Part shown: positions 56,001 through 64,000 of the stretch, piece after piece | Numbering within the stretch: position 1 is the first letter of the stretch | Layout: each line of letters opens with the position of its first letter | Origin: Ypsolopha sequella | Lineage: Eukaryota > Arthropoda > Insecta > Lepidoptera > Ypsolophidae | Reading direction: 5' to 3' | NCBI GenBank assembly: GCA_934047225.1 | Contig: OW203988.1 | Location: forward strand, 4,622,229-4,686,228 | DNA length: 64,000 nucleotides | Notes under the pieces: generated by a model | What the model was told of the DNA's origin: nothing | The model's input: only the letters and a program-made list of their open reading frames with translations | The model's database searches: none | Made by a program: the position numbers and the translations under genes

Positions 56001-59000
56001 TAGCTTTTCATTTTATACCTAGTCCAGCCAAAAGTTCTGTGACTAACATTCAATTTGATATTTTTCATCCCAGACTGAATCTAGTAAAATTAATTAATGG
56101 AAATTGTTGGATAGGTAACAGTCACTATAAAAAATATTGTAGCTGCTTAAAGCAAATTAAAATTTTAACAAAACTATCCTTGAAGCAGGCCGAAGCCGAT
56201 ATCTTAAAATACGCGACATAATTTGGGATTTTGGCCTTATATCTTTTTTGATCCTAACTTTTTCAATTTGAATTTGTGTTGTGGTTTAAAGCTGACTATA
56301 TTTTCTCTTAGACAAACGATATTAGAAAACAAAACATGGCCTTGAAAATTTTTGGGAGACAATTTTACAGCACCATCAACATGAACAAATCACACCCAAT
56401 GGATGTCTTAGAAGCATTTTTTATTTTTTTTACATATACATCTATATATATAAAAACTATAAAAAGAGAAGTCCTGACTGACTTACTGATTCATTCACTG
56501 ACTCATTCACTGACTCATCAACGCACAGCCCAAACCCTTCGACCTAGAAAGCTGAAATTTTGCACAAAGCTTCCCTTTGTAATGTAAACAAGGAATAAGA
56601 AAGGGTTTTTCGAAATTCTACCCCTAAGGGGGTGAAACGGGGGTCCAAAGTTTGTATGGGGAAACAAGATTAGTTAGACTATTTTATTCGAGACTTCACA
56701 GGAGTACTCCTATTCATAAATGAGTAAACACGTGTTTCAGGTTTTTTCAGAATTCAACCCCTAAAAGGGGGAAATAGGGTGACAAAGTCTGAAAATCAAC
56801 ATGGGTATCGTTTGTATGGTTTATCGCGTCGCTGATTACGAAAACAACAACGATTTCTAAATCCAACGTAGTGAACGTGAAATAACATCATTTCCTGTTG
56901 GGGTGCGATGGGGTTGAAATTTTGAAATGTGTAAATATCAATATGGGTGTCGTTTTTATGGTTTTCTTGGACATTAATTACGAAAATTGCATCGATTATG
57001 CAATTTAATATAGTGGACATGAAAATTCTTCAAAGTATGTGTGCAAATCGGCTATAACAGACGGACAGACAGACAGTCACACAAGTGGTCCTATTAGGGT
57101 TCCATTTTTTCTTTTGAGATATCTATCGATCTATATATCAACAATCTATCTATCTATCTATCTGTCTATCTATCTACCTATCTATCTATCTATATATATC
57201 TATATCCAAGCAAAATATTTTAGGAACGGAAGGTAGTACATCCCTAGGGGTTGGACCACGGGATGCCAAAAAAAAGTTTTTTTTAAACTTTGACGGCCTG
57301 TATCTCCCAAACGGCTGGATATAAACCCATGTTGATGGGTGTCTAGGAAAAGGTCTGGACGAGATCTGTCTGCCGAAAGTGTCAAAACTTTACAGGCCCA
57401 TATCTCCCAAACGGCTGATGCTAGACCCATGTTCATGGTACTCTAAGAAAAGGGCTAGGCGAGGTCTAGATGACGGTAAAAAAAAAAGAAAGTTTGAATG
57501 AAAGTTCGTTATTATAAAGTTCGTCTGTTTCGAAGTTAGGATCTTTAAATTTTGTGTTTAGACTGACAATTGATAATTACTTTATACGTGTCTCAGCGTT
57601 TATGATAATACCAACCTCGAAGGGGTGAAAAGGGGGATGAAGTTGTCTTTGGAAAGTCCTTCATTTTTAAAGTAAAATGACTAAATTTGTTATTTAGGCT
57701 GTCCGTCAGTCCGTCCGTATAAACGGGAGACTCGGTAAGTGGTCAAGACCAAGGTTCAATCCCACAGTTCACTTTCATGAACGCAATTTTTGTTATTATC
57801 AATTGACAATTATCGAGCTAATTTTATCAAGATGATTATCATAATAATTATCAAGGTAATGATCACGGATATTTATCCTTTCGAACCCTGAAATGAATCA
57901 GCCTCTTTATTGAGGAGCAGCCAAGAAAGTTTTTTTATACTTTTAACTTGATAATATTCTTTCTTTTGAAAATAAAGTGAATTATATTATTTGTGTGTAA
58001 TATAAGCTATTGGTTACAGGTTTCTACGGCGAGCATTCGTTGCACAGCAGCGTCAGCTCGTCCTGTGACTTCCTCTCCATGTTTGACGATTGGGACGGTA
58101 ATTACTCGCAAGAGGATTTATTTACTTTTCACTGTAAGTCTTTACTCAATAACTTAGTCAGACGTATACTTCCTGGTACTTAATTCATGAAGGACCTGCT
58201 TTCTGATCCTTTTCGCGTTGAAACGTTAACTGCTTAACTTTTGGACATATTTAGCACAATTATTTGTTAGAATGGTTACAGTATAAATCGGATTAATATC
58301 CGTCAGGCAATTTGACATACATCAGCAGCGATCAGAATATGAAAGGCTAATATATCACCAAATTAAGATGAGTGTCCGTCATAACGAAAAAAATGGTTTT
58401 ATTTTTCTTCTACTTTTGTTTTTTCTTTTTTGCTACAAGATATACAACGTGTAACAGAAAGGTATTACCATATTTGAAGAGCTTATTCAGTCAATGGTAC
58501 ACAACAACTTTTACTATGGAGCCAACCCTGAAATCTCAAAAAAAAATTCTGCCCTTCCATACATTTCAAGCGAGCGGCATTGCATTTTTCTATGAAACAG
58601 TAAATTTTTTTTTTCGATATAAAGTGTTTGTTTCATAGTAAAAGTTGTTCTATACCATTGACTGAATAAGCTTTTCAAGTATGGTTACACCTTTCTGTTA
58701 CACGTTGTATAACATAGAGTTAACAGTATTAACATTTTTGACTAAATCCTAAGCAGTTATATTATTTGCAATATGTTAGTTAATTTATGTTTATTAAGTA
58801 GGTAGTAAAACTACGCGATTCGATAAAAATAAATTATTAAAATATTGTGGCTATAACTACTCAATATTATCGAAACTATGATAGAAATAAATTTATTTAT
58901 TTGAATATTTGGCGATTTATCCACTCAATATTTCTTGTCCCCAACTTTATCCATACATATTAGCCTTACCTATTCCGATCACAGCTCTTCAGTATCAAAT

Positions 59001-62000
59001 ACTGCAAACAACTTCTGTAAACGTTCCAAAACAGTTTGATTTGATTTTGGAAGCGACTTTTGTGACTAAAACATCCCTTCCAGCGCCAACGAGCCGCAAA
59101 TTAAGCAATTCTAGCGCTGGCAGCTGGCAGCGGCGCACTTTCCGCAGCATGTCTACCAAGTTCGACCTGGGCTCGCAAAGCGCTAACTTGCTGAGTGTGC
59201 CGAGCAACGTCACCAGTACTGATTCTCAGGTGAGGCTCTCCTTTATGTCTTAACACATTCATATACCCTATACAAAAGATTTCGTCAACCGTACAAGTAC
59301 ATATATACAAATTTCCATCTGTTACGAGACAGACATACCTCTTTCGTCTCTTTCACATCCATAAATTTAGTCATAAAAGCTCTTCTATTCCGGGTACTTT
59401 TGTAAAGTGCTATCGCAGTCGTTTCTAAATCCCGATTTGCCTTATTTTTAAAATTATATTTTTGATTTTGTTGTCCCCTCTATTTGTTATTTTCTCACCT
59501 TCTCTTTCACCCAAAGGTTGCCTGGTAGATATTGCTATTGGCAATAAGTGCCGCCTTTGTACAATATAAATGTTTTTAAGTGTCCTGTTTTTATGTATTT
59601 TGTAAATGTACATAAGTGTAATAAATAAATAAATACATAATAAAGGATACAACTATTTAAAAAATCTAATATAATAAACAATTAAATAAATCTGCATGTG
59701 TAAAGATAGTACTGAATATACAAAGTCAGGTGATTTAATCGAGATTCGAGTGACGTATTCAATCACGAGTTACATGTATGATTCATTCACCTTTCGTATG
59801 CCTGACTAGTTAAGGATCAGCTCGATACACACAATTATTAGTAACCCTCTTAATTCTCTTCATCGCTGAAACAATAGACCGCGGTCCAGGGGCGCTATTC
59901 CGGAAAAACAATCAAAGCGAGATTTCTAAAGCTCTAGTTAAAAATGTAACGAGTTCGACAGCTAAAACGGGTTTTTATGGTCGAGAAGGATAATTCTACA
60001 GACTGAAAATTACCCTCCATAGATTGTGGCTCGAACTCATCTTAAAGATTAATAATATCAATATCCTTGTCTTCCGATTTAAATTTATTAATAAGTAGCC
60101 TTTTGCCCCCGATTTCACCCGCGCGAGTGTTAATAATGACCGTGCCCCCAAGGTACTGCCTATCCCCAGGGAACTAACTATAATATGTCCAATTGAAGAA
60201 CCTATGTTAATTTTAAAACTATTTTATTGTAAGAATATTAAAAGTATGTATAATTAAGACGTGCAAGGAATTAATAATGGGCGTGAGTCAAAAAACCATG
60301 TATTTTTAAATCATTTTCATAGACAGAACTGAATCCGATACAAAACTGAAGTTTAGCATTCAGGAGCCCCTTAATCCCTCGAGCGCTACTTTCGGAATTT
60401 GCATACACGCTTGGGTATATTTCCATCCCAAAAATGCTCGACCAGTGAACCTAGTATAACGAGTAGCCATACTCGTGTTTTGTGCGGGCAAGTCAAATTT
60501 TATTTATACTACACCTGCTCGGAAAGTACCTTCTTTCTTTGTTGAAAACGATGCAGAAAATACGTCATTACTGTCATACAAATATGCGGACGGAAGAAGT
60601 GTATGAAAATCCATTGTTAACGTGTTGAGCGGGCAGAATATATACAAGGTGACTTTTTGATCATCGTCCAAATTCATACTGGAGGCTTGATAAGTGATGA
60701 GTATTTTGGATCAGTAGCAATTTTTGTGAAATTCGTATGATGAAATTTCGGCTTCCCATAGAAATTCAGTTCCAGTCCCGAGTGAATCACTATGGGGAGT
60801 CGAAATTTCATTTTACGAATTTCACCAAAATTGTTATTGATCCATGATACTGATCACTAACCAAGCCCTAGTGTGAATTTGGACGATGATCAAAAAGTCA
60901 CCTTGTATATGAAAATTGATTGTTAACGTGCTGTTTTAAAAAAATATAAAAAACTTATAGACAACTGTTTTTATTCATGATTTCTCAATTTTTTTCATGA
61001 AAAGTTGTTCATATGGACGAGTAGCACTATTGCCAGTTTCCGGCTTCCGCAACTTCATCTTAACACCGTGTATATAAACGAATACTTGAGACTAACCGAC
61101 TGATAAAATAGAAATAAAACTAATAGATTGACTGACTGTTCTATGAAAACCTTGACCTAGGAACATGAAATTTGGACTTTGTGGTTCGTTGTATGACGTA
61201 GATATCCGCTAAGACAGGATTTTAGGAATTTCCTACGGGATCGGGAGAAACGGGATCCACGCCGCGGGGCGTTTACTAGTAGCAAATAATTTGTAATTAA
61301 AATATCTAAAGCAAATTTAAAATGGTAAACAAAGGTGAAAATAAATCCATCCATCCATCAGCCTAGTTCGTCCACTGCTGGACTAAGCCTTTCTAGGACT
61401 TTGCCACTCCCGGCGGTCATCCTGGAAGAATTGCCCATACTCACACACGCTGGGCAGGCGGGTTGGTGAGCGCGGTGCCGGAACCCTCGCACCAGTGACG
61501 CCGCTGCCCGTCACCAGTCTGTTCCATATAAGGCCCGGCTATTAGGGATGGATATACCACCATCCATCGGTCCCAGGCATGGTGGGCCTCCTGGTTTTTT
61601 GCCTGTGAGCTGTCCTCTTACTCTCCCCCGAATTACTTGGAGGGGGTCTCCAAGTAAGATGGTGGTACCTCCACAGTCGAGCCCGGCATCAGCTCTACCA
61701 CCTGTTAAAATAAATATTTGCAGAAAATTTAGCACAAGAATTGTGAAATAAACGGACAAGAACTTGTGTATAATTTGTTGATTCTTGAAATAGTTGGGTT
61801 GGATTGTACCGTCTAATTTATCAGTTAGGTGAAGCGAGCGACCGTTCGGTTGTCTCGGTGTGATAATATTCACATGACTGCAGCTCATGTGACGGCTGAC
61901 GCATGCGCGTCACTAAGATAGACTTAAACACAATATACTCTTCAATAATTTAGCAAGTCGGACTCGCGCACAAAGGGTTCCGTACCACCTCGCAATACGG

Positions 62001-63729
62001 TTACGGAACCCTAAAAACATTATGGTAAATAACAACAATAATATGCCATAGCAACATCAAGGCGCAAAAAACAAGCCGCTAAAATGGTAGTAGCAACATT
62101 TCGGCTCCCTCTGAGTAAGTTACTCTTAGATTTTATTATTTGTTGTTTTACTTCAGAAAATGGACAACGATCGGACCAGATTTGAAACGTTGGTTGGTTG
62201 AAATGTCCGAGGTCGCAAAATGATACTGGCCACTTGCTCATGCTATATTAAAAATAAACAGCACGTTAACGATGGATTTGCATATACTTTTTCTGCCCGC
62301 TCAAGCACGTTAACAATGGATTTTCATACACTTTTTCCGCCCGCATATTTGTATGACAGTAATGACGTATTTTCTCCATCGTTTTCAAAAAAGTAAGAAG
62401 GTACTTTCCGAGCAGGTGTAGTATAAATACGTTTAAAGAATGCTTATTTTTCAAGGATTTCTTTTGTTACAATGATTTCCAAAATGAACAATGATTTAAT
62501 TGTACAGACTGGACTTTTATTCGGTGAAAAGTTAAAAACCTTAAGTACCCTCCTATACAAATAACTTTTACTTGTTCTTATAGACAAGTACTGTCACAAG
62601 TTCAGCGTCTTATGATCCAGTCTGTATATATAAAAATAAAAAATCAGAGGTCTGTATACAGAGTGATTGGTAATCAACCCAATTTCTTGAAAGGGGTTAT
62701 TCTAGAGGTAATTTGCAACGATTTACAGTATCAGTCTGAGATTTTAAAATCCGATAGTATAAAACAACTAGTTTAAAAACACTGAAATTATAAGTAATCT
62801 CATTTGTGAAATTATAAACAATCGAATTTTACAATCTTACGATGAAATACATATAAGACAGTTTCATGACTAACTGACTGACTGATAGACAACGGACAAC
62901 CTAAATCGCTGAAGATGGAAACATACAATTTGGAACCTACCCCTTAAGGACGTGCATTAAATCACGCAAAAACTACTAAACGGGTTTTGATGCAGTTAAC
63001 ACTGTACGATCCTCAGTAGTGAGACATAGTTTCCATCCATCCATCAGCCTGTCTTCGTCCAGTACTGGATATAAGCCTTTTCAAGATTTCGCTACTGTTG
63101 GCGGTCCTCCTGGAAGAAATGGCCATACTCACACACGCTGGGCAGGCGGGTTGGTGAGCGCGGTGCCAAAATCCAGTCAGTTTTATAAAAAGGCCGTCAA
63201 TACCGTAGATACCGTTCATCAATTCCTGACTGGCACATTCAATATCTCTGGTACAGCACCAGTACAGCCACAGTTCGATCACCATTCGTATTGTTAACCG
63301 TGACCTTCCTGTATATACTTGTAAAATTAACAAAGGATTAAAAAAGTATTTTTCTTAATTCATCCTATAGAGGGGTAAAACGGGGTGTAAACTTTTATAA
63401 CTAAAACTCGTTCCCAATGGGTACAATGGGCTGTTTATATCCCTAATTGTGCGGGCGATCTTCAATTACTAAATAAAATAACTATGGGTGCATTTCCTTA
63501 GCAAAGTTGTTTAGTATTCTCGGTAGTATTCAGTACGTCCCTACGTACGTGTTGTCTACGTGTTACGTCTCTATTCCCACTGTGTAATACACGTTTGTCC
63601 ACAGATATACAGTAACAGTTCCACCAGCGGCACTTCGGACAGTCTCGGCAGCGGCGGCTCGGGCGGCGCTCCCAGACGGAACAAGCTCGGGTTGGCTCTA
63701 CTCATCACAGTCGCCGATACCGATGAGAT
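44039..63729 (+). CDS. Fnip: Folliculin-interacting protein, 5' seven exons (3' end outside window)
   Basis: FNIP binds folliculin (FLCN), the RagC/D GTPase-activating partner in lysosomal amino-acid/mTORC1 signalling, and it also binds AMPK and Hsp90. Exons joined in frame: 44039-44115, 46245-46434, 52615-52727, 54348-54514, 58020-58133 (or ending at 58097), 59084-59229, 63605-63729; about 310 residues. Seen: MALFDKLFSTKRK start; SPEQVRLLLFKECDWRGRKL with LLFDSS; FGEMIFGAVAISYKGVSLKI, the most conserved block of the FNIP N-terminal longin domain; a Ser-rich stretch followed by SWQRRTFRSMS, and RRNKLGLALLITVADTDEM, which corresponds to the second conserved FNIP block. The order matches animal FNIP1/2 and spacers are shorter. 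Intron 2 is 6.2 kb. The last visible donor is AT/gtaagt at 63730. Two degenerate copies of exon 7 follow. Confidence 0.9.
44116..46244. other. FNIP intron 1
   Basis: A GC-richer start (44160-44350, possibly promoter-proximal) is followed by AT-rich sequence without recognisable genes. 46045-46200 is an interspersed repeat also seen at 38580-38715 and 59300-59420 (CAGAGGGGTAGGTAGAGACT, ACTACAGATTTCC). Confidence 0.5.
46807..46994. mobile_element. Foldback MITE (CGGCACCAAACCACC ends)
   Basis: CGGCACCAAACCACCTCAAA at the left and TTTGAGGTGGTCTGGTACCG at the right, with AAATTGTGTG and CACACGATTT-like pairing inside. About 190 bp. Confidence 0.75.
47534..47775 (-). mobile_element. SINE body, reverse orientation
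   Basis: Mirrors 51860-52115: ATGAATCCGCGAGGGGGTAT, GAGATGGGTGGTGAACCCTA, GTTTCCTCACGATGTTTTCC. The tRNA-like head is missing. The 72-codon frame here is a by-product. Confidence 0.72.
48928..49269. mobile_element. GC-rich foldback element, family G, copy 3
   Basis: GGCCACAGCTTCAGGCTTCT at the left and CGAAGCTTGAACCTGTGGCC at the right. Shorter than copies 1 and 2. Confidence 0.72.
49939..50215 (+). mobile_element. C-terminal fragment of a jockey-like LINE
   Basis: The frame contains LENRRTLLDMLLFHKICHGA with NCIDL, then FHTPLVHTNHAQNSL and RLPIQRN. This is the familiar tail of jockey-type reverse transcriptases in insects. It ends in a shift near 50205. A related non-coding 3' region (ACTCCGCCCAT...GATTAGTCTTGC) follows at 50285 and recurs at 7870. 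Confidence 0.65.
50733..50869. mobile_element. MITE inside the right arm of the long inverted repeat
   Basis: GTGTTACTACAAAACGGTGT and ACACCGTTTTATAGTAACAC ends; inner AGACAGTGTTTAAATCTGTT pairs with AACAGATTTAAACACTGTCT. No counterpart in the left arm. Confidence 0.8.
51773..52130 (+). mobile_element. tRNA-derived SINE, nearly full length
   Basis: Head GGCGGTAGCTCAGGTGGTAG has an A box (TAGCTCAGGTGG), and GGTTTAATTCC is a B box ~45 bases later. A body of ~280 bp follows (GGTGAAGGAAAACAGCGTAA, CACCCATCTCGTAGGGACGT, AGTTCACACTCGGGAGCACC) and it ends near TTGACGATATAA. Other fragments lie at 20326, 28195, 47534 and 52219. Confidence 0.78.
52062..52372 (+). repeat. Tandem duplication of the SINE tail and flank (~157 bp period)
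   Basis: 52062-52213 and 52219-52372 both run from GCATTTCATAGTTCACACTC through GAGGATGnCCTACCCTGG to GTCCAGCACAATA and GTTTGAAAACAAAAA. Lies ~240 bp before FNIP exon 3. Confidence 0.75.
52985..53500. repeat. Interspersed repeat in FNIP intron 3
   Basis: TTTATTGTACACCAAAATAA, GGCCTTATCACTATAGCGAT and CAGACAACATTTCGGTGGAA match 31290-31500. The later part (GATAGGCAAGTTATTCCACA) recurs at 53678. Probably a decayed LINE in reverse. Confidence 0.5.
54534..54575 (+). pseudogene. Partial copy of the start of FNIP exon 4
   Basis: Twenty bases after exon 4 ends, the intron carries a ~42 bp stretch resembling the first ~42 bases of that exon, including an identical 15-base core TGCCATCGTCCCGGC. It has no recognisable acceptor of its own. 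A small local duplication is the simplest reading. Confidence 0.55.
55007..55560. mobile_element. ~550 bp element with 24 bp TIRs
   Basis: TAAAGTAGGGTCACTGAGTG and ATGGC at the left, GCCATCACTCAGTGGCTCTA and CTTTA at the right. The interior is AT-rich, with a fragment of another family (GTGGCGTAGCTATGCGG) near 55171. No transposase. Confidence 0.75.
56452..57480 (-). repeat. Reverse copy of the 5088-6806 repeat family
   Basis: Begins with CTGACT repeats (56475-56520, the counterpart of the CAGT array). It contains ACCCCTAAGGGGGTGAAACG, GCTGATTACGAAAACAACAA and a (CTAT)n tract at 57145-57200, and ends in ATATCTCCCAAACGGCTGAT blocks. Confidence 0.68.
58443..58709. mobile_element. Family B MITE
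   Basis: Full-length copy between FNIP exons 5 and 6, flanked by TA on both sides. Confidence 0.82.
60643..60907. mobile_element. Family A MITE in the left arm of an inverted pair
   Basis: Full-length copy flanked by TATA / TATA. Flanking sequence continues in the mirrored arm at 62260-62300 without an insert. Confidence 0.83.
61340..61740 (-). mobile_element. Non-autonomous element with RTE-type tail
   Basis: On the minus strand it ends in CAGCAGTGGACGAACTAGGC followed by GATGGATGGATGG, the same terminal pattern as the RTE fragment at 2400-2460. Upstream is a GC-rich body whose frame contains GGTTILLGDPLQVIRGRVRG. A truncated relative lies at 63030-63180 (-). Confidence 0.65.
63030..63180 (-). 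mobile_element. Truncated RTE-tailed element
   Basis: CCATCCATCCATCAGCCTGT tail and CACACACGCTGGGCAGGCGG shared with 61340-61480; cut off after GCGCGGTGCC. Confidence 0.65.
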
Positions 63730-64000
63730 GTAAGTGTTTACACTGTATTCAGTAACAATTCCTCCAGCTGCACCTCGGACAGTCTTAGCAGCGGCGGCTC
63801 CGGCGCTCCCAGACGGAACAAGCTCGGGTTGGCTCTACTCATCACAGTCGCCGATACCGATGAGATGTAAATGTTTACACTGTATTCAGTAACAATTCCT
63901 CCAGCTGCACCTCGGACAGTCTTAGCAGCGGCGGCTCCGGCGCTCCCAGACGGAACAAGCTCGGGTTGGCTCTACTCATCACAGTCGCCGATACCGATGA
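63730..64000 (+). repeat. Two tandem degenerate copies of FNIP exon 7 (137 bp period)
   Basis: Exon 7 and its donor are repeated twice with a 137 bp period (63730-63866 and 63867 to the window end). Both copies share differences from exon 7: a 3-base in-frame deletion in the GSGGSGG stretch, CTTAGC for CTCGGC, and loss of the ATATAC start. Splicing at their ttcag acceptor would put TAA first in the required phase, so they look unusable as exons. The two copies are almost identical to each other. Confidence 0.85.

Larger units (their letters stand above)
60490..62440. repeat. Inverted pair of ~150 bp sequences bounding ~1.6 kb
   Basis: 60490-60640 (ACACCTGCTCGGAAAGTACC ... CCATTGTTAACGTGTTGAGC) is mirrored at 62285-62430 (GGTACTTTCCGAGCAGGTGT). 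A family A MITE sits in the left arm. The space between holds an RTE-tailed fragment and AT-rich sequence. Confidence 0.68.

Noticed and set aside
56039..56221. 60-codon frame in FNIP intron 4
   Set aside because: No family resemblance and no flanking splice sites in phase with FNIP.
61511..61888. 125-codon minus-strand frame with GGTTILLGDPLQVIRGRVRG
   Set aside because: It overlaps a repeated element and shows no protein-family features; treated as repeat sequence rather than a gene.

Overview
The window looks like a repeat-rich insect nuclear genome, most likely a moth or butterfly (Lepidoptera). It is AT-rich, its genes are cut into many short exons with GT-AG introns of kilobases, and about half of the non-coding sequence consists of short inverted-repeat elements (MITEs), tRNA-derived SINEs, RTE- and jockey-like LINE fragments and one Ty3/gypsy-like LTR element. 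The order assignment is an inference from the repeat style and protein resemblance.

Four protein-coding genes carry the coding content. (1) 128-20706 (+): the ATP-sulfurylase half of a PAPS synthetase (PAPSS), eight exons, whose 5' part lies before the window. (2) 24587-42104 (+): a complete nine-exon isovaleryl-CoA dehydrogenase (IVD). (3) 42153-43406 (-): a single-exon JmjC oxygenase of the KDM8/JMJD5 type, convergent with IVD with only 48 bp between stop codons. (4) 44039 to beyond the window end (+): the 5' seven exons of a folliculin-interacting protein (FNIP), divergent from KDM8 across a ~630 bp shared promoter interval. The genes are metabolically unrelated (sulfate activation, leucine catabolism, protein hydroxylation, nutrient signalling) and are simply neighbours.

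Layout: 0-21 kb is PAPSS, with introns full of foldback elements and a 5 kb minus-strand LTR retroelement (14351-19402) in its penultimate intron. 21-24.5 kb is a gene-free spacer. 24.6-42.1 kb is IVD, including a hAT-like MITE inserted 11 bp before an exon. 42.1-44.1 kb is the compact KDM8/FNIP junction. 44-64 kb is FNIP, with very long introns holding a 3 kb nested inverted repeat (48.0-51.0 kb), SINEs and other MITEs.

Recurring themes: partial tandem copies of exons inside the same gene (PAPSS exon 6, FNIP exons 4 and 7); nested insertions with readable target-site duplications; and two TACAA-ended foldback families that repeatedly sit beside each other. I see no bacterial-type operon, CRISPR array or self-contained new system. 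The most informative observations are transposon/exon interactions and nested repeat structure.
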